Source: Elephas maximus indicus
Lineage: Eukaryota > Chordata > Mammalia > Proboscidea > Elephantidae
Direction: 5' to 3'
Assembly: GCF_024166365.1 (NCBI RefSeq)
Contig: NC_064838.1
Span: forward strand, 76,462,001 to 76,526,000
DNA: 64,000 nucleotides
The notes beneath the pieces are model-generated. The model saw only the letters and a program-made list of their open reading frames with translations, made no database searches and had not been told where the DNA came from. This document shows positions 58,256 to 64,000 of this stretch, in pieces; positions within the stretch are counted from its first letter, which is position 1, and the number at the start of each line of letters is the position of its first letter. The translations under genes and the position numbers were made by a program.

Positions 58256-58640
58256 TGAGCTTTAAGACTGCAGATCCCCAATACCTGTGGCTATAATCCC
58301 ATTTGTGAATGGGTTTTCTTTGATATGTTAATGAGACAGTATTAGTGTAGGGTGTTTTAAATCAATTTCTTTTGATACATAAAAGAGATTAAACAAGCAA
58401 GTGAGCAAGGAGAGATCAGGAAAGATACATGCCATACCACATGAAGATCGCCAGAGAGCCAAGAAATAGAAGCTGAAAAGACAAGGACCTTCTCCCAGAG
58501 CCAACAAGGGAATAAAACTTCCTCTAGAGCCAGCACCTTGGTTTCAAACTTCTAACCTCCTAACTGTGAGAAAATAAATTTATTTTCTTTAAATCCACCT
58601 AGGTGTGGTATTTCTGTTACAGCAGCCCTAGATAATTAAG
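58256..58640 (+). repeat. MLT1-like solo LTR
   Basis: Shares with 20772-21162 the order 'cctgtggctataatcccatttg', 'atgttaatgagacag', 'cacatgaagatcgcc', 'cttctaacctcc..aactgtgagaaaataaa' and 'cagcagccctagataattaag'. The same family in the same orientation, missing its first bases. Confidence 0.65.
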
Positions 58641-59947
58641 GCAGAACTCAAAATTGTAAACAAATTAATAAAAAGTATTTGCGATTCATAATTTATCTTA
58701 AAGATTTATGTCAAAATATACATAGAAAATGAACTTGTTTTAGAAATGGATACCTTAATGGGATTGATAATAAACAAACCCAAAACTCTATTCTCAAAGG
58801 AGTAACCAAAATCATAGACTATTGAAGATGAATGAGACTTTTCTATCATCTTACCTCCAATGCCTACCATATTTTCAAATACAGATATTTTATGATGAAT
58901 CACTTGTTTAAAAACGATAATGAAGAATGAGCTTAATGTAATGTTTAAGATACCAAGACTCAGGTTTCTTACAGTTTATCCTCGTCCAGAATCACATAGT
59001 CCAAAGAAAATTGTATTTTATTCTGAGCACTCAAAAGTGAGTAATTATCAGGAAATTTTGCAAGGGTAGGTTTTGCTTTGGAGGGAGATAAGGTTTATTT
59101 GAAGGCTGTTGGGGAAAAGAGAATTTACAAAGGAAGAAGAAAACTAGTCTATTTGACTAACCCAGTCTGGATTTTGGCCAACTCATAACTCTCTAGACAA
59201 CGTATTGGAGGTATGGATGTGGCTTGGGAAGAACAAAATAAGATAATTAAGTCTTCTATATTATATTTAAATACATAACATTTCAGTATATATTTTTACT
59301 TGCATATGGCCTCCCTTCCAATGTCATAGTAATAAGAAAGATGTAAAAAAAAATTTGTTCTTGAAAGTGAAGGCTTTATTTCTGTCTAAATTTGTAAAAG
59401 AAGTCTTCATTGAAAGATGTGATATTTCAAATTTCAGTAACAATCATTAACTTTGCCAGGATAGAAAACAAATTTAATAAAGAAGCCAGTTACTGATTTT
59501 TCTAACCTCTTCTAACCACATTGCCCTCCCTTTTCTACTGCTCTTCTCTCTTCCAGGGACATGGGATTTTCAGTTACCAGGCTAAAAACACACTTTATTG
59601 AGGATTACAGTCATGTTTTGATCCTACACCAACTGCCTGGTGTGCCTGGTAATAACCCCCACTCCTACCGCCCAGGTCTAAAACACTTAAGCTAAAAACC
59701 CAAAGCAGGAACTATTAAGCAATCATCACCCCTCTTTTAATTTGGAAATGTAAGCTCAGGTACTTTGAGTGCTCTAAGAGGTGCTTTTCAGCTTTTCAGA
59801 ATTTGGAGGAAGAAAAATAGAAATGGGGATATTTGAGATATTATCAATTGTCACATTCATTTGTGCTTATAGCTAATGTCAAGTATTAAATATCATTAGG
59901 ATGTTTGAAGGTAAAAATAGATTATTTAAAAACTAATAGGTTTTATG
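58641..59947. other. Intergenic stretch, nothing recognised
   Basis: AT-rich DNA, no supported features. Confidence 0.4.
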
Positions 59948-60110
59948 TAGCTTTGGTGATGCAGTGTTTAAGAGTTCAGCTGCTACAAAAAGGTCAGAAG
60001 TTTGAATCCACCAGCCACCCCTTGGAAACCCCATGGGGCAGTTCTACTGTATTCTATAGGGTCGCTATGAGTAAGAGCGAATTGACAGCAATAGGTTTGG
60101 TTTTGATTTA
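59948..60110 (+). repeat. AfroSINE, short form
   Basis: 'gtagctttggtgatgcagtgtttaag', 'gtttgaatccaccagcc', 'catggggcagttctactg', 'tctatagggtcgctatgag' and 'ttgacagcaataggtttgg'. Confidence 0.92.
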
Positions 60111-60244
60111 ATAAGTGTTTATAGGATTCTATGAGTTAGAATCAACTTGAATACAATGGGGCAAATGAATGTTTCTTACCCCTTTTTTCAAACTGGAAAA
60201 TCTTGGAGAGAGCGTTCTGTAAATAACAGGGTCACATATATTTG

Positions 60245-60425
60245 TTTGTCCCTGAGTGGAGTAAACAGTTTACACTAGACTATGAACCTAAAGATTGGTA
60301 GTTCAAACCCTCCCAGTACCATCATGGAGGAAAGACCTTGTGATCAGTTTTTGTAAAAATTACAGCCAAGAAAACGCTACGGAGCAGTTCTTCTCTGTGA
60401 CACATAGGGTCTTATTGTGTATTTA
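60245..60425 (+). repeat. AfroSINE, long form, diverged
   Basis: 'ctagactatgaacctaaagattggtagttcaaaccc', the middle 'ggaaagaccttgtgatcagtttttgtaaaaattacagccaag' and 'ctacggagcagttcttctctgtg'. The 3' end is lost. Confidence 0.85.
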
Positions 60426-60971
60426 TAAGTAATATATATTATGTAAGAATGCATTGCTAATATGTAATGTTTACATCTATGTAAAATAAGCCATTCTGTA
60501 TAAGAATGGGAATAGTGTGTGACTTTATAACTTTTTTTTATATAACATTAAACTCAAAAGAGAAGACGGATATATCCTAAATGCTGAGTGAGAAACAATG
60601 CAAACCATGGGCCCCAAGGTCTACTGAATATGAAACAAACAAAAAAAAGGAAATATTAAGTTGGAACCATATATCCTGATTTTGTATCCCTCAAGTAAAA
60701 CAAATTAATAAAAGCAGAAACATATTAAAGCTAACAAGCAGTTGCTTTTAAATAGTGATTTAAGAAATTATCTTTCATAAGCTTATTTGAGACTTGAAAT
60801 TGTCCTATGAAGTGCTCATTAAAAATTGAGGAACAAAAAATTGAAGTGACTTATTAAGAAACAACAGCTAGAATATCCCTGATGAAAAATACTTATTTTT
60901 GCTAAAAATATTCCATAACATCATATAGCACCACAAACTAATGTACTTAAAATATCCTACAATATTGCATA

Positions 60972-61149
60972 ACCAAAAAACAAACAAACAAACAAACTCA
61001 GTGCCATCGAGTCAATTACAACTCTTGACGACCCTATAGGACAGAGTAGAACTGCCCCATAGAGTTTCCAAGGAGCGCCTGGTGGATTCAACTGCCGACC
61101 CTTTGGTTAGCAGCCATGGCACTTAACCACTACTCCACCAGGGTTTCAG
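60972..61149 (-). repeat. AfroSINE with perfect target duplication, just upstream of olfactory receptor gene 2
   Basis: A short-form copy with a (CAAA)n tail, flanked by perfect 12-bp repeats caatattgcata (60960-60971 and 61150-61161). It ends 76 bases before the predicted splice acceptor of the receptor gene at 61266, so it probably lies in that gene's intron. The perfect duplication and well-kept sequence suggest a relatively late insertion. Confidence 0.96.
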
Positions 61150-61174
61150 CAATATTGCATAGCACCATAAATTT

Positions 61175-61214
61175 TATATATATATATATATGCATTTATA
61201 TATATATATATACT
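61175..61214. repeat. (TA)n microsatellite beside the splice acceptor
   Basis: Two TA tracts separated by 'gcattta', running directly into the pyrimidine tract of the predicted splice acceptor. Confidence 0.9.
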
Positions 61215-61225
61215 TTTTTTTTCAG
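61211..61225 (+). other. Predicted 3' splice site of olfactory receptor gene 2
   Basis: 'ttttttttttcag' ends at 61225, 40 bases before the ATG at 61266. This is almost the same distance as in the first receptor gene (41 bases), which supports a shared exon layout. Confidence 0.65.
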
Positions 61226-61265
61226 ATAAACCACTTCACACTTGGTCCTTCTCATTCATGAAATC

Positions 61266-62198
61266 ATGCTGCTGAATAATAATGTGACTGAGTTCATTCT
61301 GCTTGGGTTGACACAAGATCCTGTTAAAAAGAAAATAGTGTTTGTCTTTTTCTTGCTTTTCTACCTAGGGACACTGTTGGACAACTTGTTGATTATTATT
61401 ACCGTCAAGACCAGCCAGATATTTAAGAGCCCAATGTACTTTTTTCTTCTCTACTTATCTTTATCTGACACCTGCTTCTCTACTTCCATAGCCCCTAGAA
61501 TGGTTGTGGATGCCCTTCTGAAGAATAGCACTATCTCTTTTAGTGAGTGCATGATCCAAGTCTTTTCAGCCCATTTCTTTGGCTGCCTGGAGATTTTCAT
61601 CCTTATCCTTATGGCCGTTGACCGCTACGTGGCCATCTGTAAACCTCTGCACTATGTGAGCATCATGAACCGTCAAGTCTGCAGTGTGTTGGTAGCTATA
61701 GCCTGTGTAGGAGCCTGTGTGTATTCTTCAGTTCAGATTTTTCTCACCTTGAGTTTAACTTTCTGTGGTCCCAATGTGATTGATCACTATTTATGTGACT
61801 TGCAACCCTTGTTGAAACTTGCCTGTACAGACACTTATGTGATCAACCTACTATTGGTGACCAATAGTGGGGCCATTTGTGCAGTGAGTTTTGTAATGCT
61901 GATGTTCTCCTATGTTATCATCTTGCATTCTCTGAGAAACCACAGGGCTGAAGGGAGGAAAAAAACCCTTTCCACCTGCATCTCCCATATCATCGTAGTC
62001 ATCTTGTTCTTTGGTCCTTGTATATTTATATATACACGTCCTGCAACCGCCTTCCCCATGGATAAAATGATAGCTGTGTTTTATACAATTGGAACACCTT
62101 TGGTTAACCCTCTGATTTATACACTGAGAAATGCTGAGGTGAAAATTGCCATGAGGAAGCTATGGAGCAAGAAGCTGATCTCAGATGACCAAAGATGA
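61266..62198 (+). CDS. Olfactory receptor, family 4 subfamily C-like (OR4C-type), intact
   Basis: A complete 310-residue odorant receptor, paralogous to the one at 21905 and about 70% identical to it by eye with no internal gap. Landmarks are a sequon at Asn6, PMYFF 56-60, MAVDRYVAIC 116-125, loop cysteines 95, 167, 177 and 187, KTLSTCISH 233-241 and NPLIYTLRN 281-289. The start is the ATG at 61266, which gives MLLNNNVTEF; the frame stays open a little further upstream without a better ATG. One oddity: residue 39, normally the Gly of the helix 1 GN motif (Gly in the sister gene), is Asp. The C-terminal tail is longer than the sister's (KKLISDDQR). Confidence 0.96.
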   Translation: MLLNNNVTEFILLGLTQDPVKKKIVFVFFLLFYLGTLLDNLLIIITVKTSQIFKSPMYFFLLYLSLSDTCFSTSIAPRMVVDALLKNSTISFSECMIQVFSAHFFGCLEIFILILMAVDRYVAICKPLHYVSIMNRQVCSVLVAIACVGACVYSSVQIFLTLSLTFCGPNVIDHYLCDLQPLLKLACTDTYVINLLLVTNSGAICAVSFVMLMFSYVIILHSLRNHRAEGRKKTLSTCISHIIVVILFFGPCIFIYTRPATAFPMDKMIAVFYTIGTPLVNPLIYTLRNAEVKIAMRKLWSKKLISDDQR

Positions 62199-62489
62199 AT
62201 GGAAGTTCCAAAATCTTCCTAACATCTTGAATCAGCCTAGAAGAATTCAACAGGAAATAGTATATTTTTATTTTGGATTTAATGCTTTCCTATCTTTAGA
62301 AAAATAGGCAATATGAACACATACACTGGCTAGTGTTAATTTCATTTTGAAGAAGAGACCACACCAGGTATAAACAGGTATGTAAACAACATTGCCTTAG
62401 ATTTTTCACAGTGGTCTCTCTGCCTCCACTGGATGCCTATGACCACTTGTAATTTTTGTCTGGTGTTTTCCTTGTCCTTCTTCATGTTG

Positions 62490-62672
62490 ATTTGTGGTAC
62501 TGCTTGACTACTAAGCAAAGGTTGGCAATTTGAATCCACTTAGCTTTGCTACAGAGGAAAGGGCCTGGTGACTCTACTTTGTTAAGATTACAGCCAAAAA
62601 AACCACATGGGGGTTGCCATGAGTTGGAATCAAATTGATGACAATGGATTTGTTTGTTTGTTTTTTTATTGT
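62490..62672 (+). repeat. AfroSINE, long form
   Basis: 'gtactgcttgactactaagcaaaggttggcaatttgaatcc', the middle 'ggaaagggcctggtgactctactttgttaagattacagcc' and 'catgagttggaatcaaattgatgacaatggatttg'. Confidence 0.88.
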
Positions 62673-64000
62673 GATTACAGTTAGCCTCTAGATTCTTAAA
62701 TTCCCAGTCTGGTAGCTTTTGTTTTCAAAAGTGAATGTGATAATCCAGAGAAGGAATTTGGGCTTTGAAACAGAAATATGTATGTCACAGCTAGAATATT
62801 TTAGTGAGTTTTCAATACAAATTAGAAAAGAGGATAAATTGAGCAGAGAGAACTGAATGTTTATAGGAAATGTATGTTCCTGCAGTGGGGATGGATACCA
62901 ACTTTTGTCACTACCCAACTGACAGCACAGTCTCTAATTACATGATCATTAAGAACCCAATTTCAGTTTCATTTTTATTTGTATGTTTATCTGTACATTA
63001 AATTAGAAATGAATATTTTTATTTGAGACATTGAAATTCTATTTTTTTACTAAACTGTATTAAAGTTTTTAATTATGTATCAATTTTTTTGTACCAAGAG
63101 CTTTGGCATTTCTCTAGCTTGATAAAATGAACATCTATTTTTCTGTGTGGACATGGAATGATGTAGACTCTAAGACAAACTATAGTGACATATTTACATC
63201 ACTTATTTTATTTAGGATTCTATGAATTTCAAGGTGGATCTATCCCAAGTAGTTTATCATTGATTAGAGAAGCTACAGTTTGATTCTACTATTGAAAGTT
63301 TCTCATATTAGTAGATTCCAGTTGGAAGAGTTTTGCTGATGTACTTCTATTTCAAGAAATGGAAAAGATAAAAAGGGAGTGTATATTGAATCCAGTGTAG
63401 CAGTCTACCCAGAAACACTACATCTATTATATCCTCTGGACATGTACTCAGTTTAGAGCCACTGCTGCCACTGTCACCAAGTCTCTTAGAAGCAGAAATT
63501 GTGCTCTAGATCAGACTGAAAATTTTATAATAAAAGTGGCAGAACTGCAAAGAAGACTGAAGGTACAGCTCAACAGGGTTCCTTTGTTGAAACCACTGTC
63601 CTGTTAGAGATAGAATGGGACTCTCAAAGCTAAAACAGGGAAATATTTGTGCAGAAGAGTGAGAACCATGAACCTCAAAATTATCTGGACCCGCTGGGTT
63701 GGCTCCGGATGCAAGGGGACAAAACTCTTCCCTGCTTTGAGCCCATGTGATTATGTCATCTGAAGCAGTTGTTGTGCAATGAGAATTGTTCTCTTCCAGA
63801 ACCCCCTCGTTTATCCCTTATTACTTTCAAGCGACTAACCAGGGACAAGTCTTAGAAAAATCAAAGCAGTAAAATACAACCCTTACTCTTTTAGAAATGA
63901 TATACATGAGGTAATTATATTATCTAGCTAATGTATGGTGAGAAATGGGGAAACACTTTTCTATAGGTGTCAATCTTGAAGGTGTTAGCATAGGAGGACC
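62673..64000. other. Intergenic stretch downstream of olfactory receptor gene 2
   Basis: No gene recognised. An AATAAA lies at 63529-63534, about 1.3 kb after the receptor stop. It could serve as a poly-A signal, but nothing else supports that. Confidence 0.4.

Noticed and set aside
1-64000. CRISPR arrays, operons, phage or insertion sequences
   Set aside because: No regular short direct repeats with spacers and no prokaryotic gene packing. The window is vertebrate.

Overview
The window is mammalian nuclear DNA, most likely from a paenungulate afrotherian (elephant, sirenian or hyrax). The main evidence is about two dozen tRNA-headed SINEs of the AfroSINE type, many in a short form of about 165 bp alongside a longer form of about 205 bp. 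Several BovB-type RTE LINE fragments and several LINE-1 copies with an unusually long 3' UTR of about 1 kb support this. Splice acceptors before single-exon reading frames, and the absence of any operon-like packing, confirm a vertebrate genome. I recall that the short AfroSINE form with an internal deletion is restricted to hyraxes, sirenians and proboscideans; I did not check this by search.

Layout. Bases 1-15180 are almost entirely two full-length-type LINE-1 elements on the minus strand, one behind the other. The first runs off the left edge. The second (7846-15180) has split an older AfroSINE, with a near-perfect 10-bp target duplication. Bases 15181-21860 are gene-free, with scattered old repeats. 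An intact olfactory receptor gene of the OR4C type lies at 21905-22819 (+). From 22820 to 61200 there is no host gene that I can support. This stretch is a layered repeat landscape: a 5'-truncated L1 tail (24083-24892), an internally deleted L1 on the plus strand (29382-35186), five RTE fragments, many AfroSINEs, MIR- and L2-like remnants, three MLT1-like solo LTRs, one roughly 390-bp segment present twice, and several simple repeats. A second intact OR4C-type receptor gene lies at 61266-62198 (+), followed by gene-free sequence to the end.

How it fits together. The two receptors align without a gap through all landmark motifs (PMYFF at residue 56, DRYVAIC from 119, NPLIY at 281). They are about 70% identical by eye, so they are diverged paralogues of one olfactory receptor cluster, pushed about 38 kb apart largely by retrotransposons. 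Both have a strong splice acceptor 40 bp before the start codon, which is the usual layout of an untranslated 5' exon joined to a single coding exon.

The most unusual material is inside the L1 elements. It comprises an open frame between ORF1 and ORF2 whose stop overlaps the ORF2 start codon, open frames on both strands of the long 3' UTR shared by several copies, tandem units in the 5' UTR, and a repeated one-base excess in an A-run of ORF1. None of these is proven functional.
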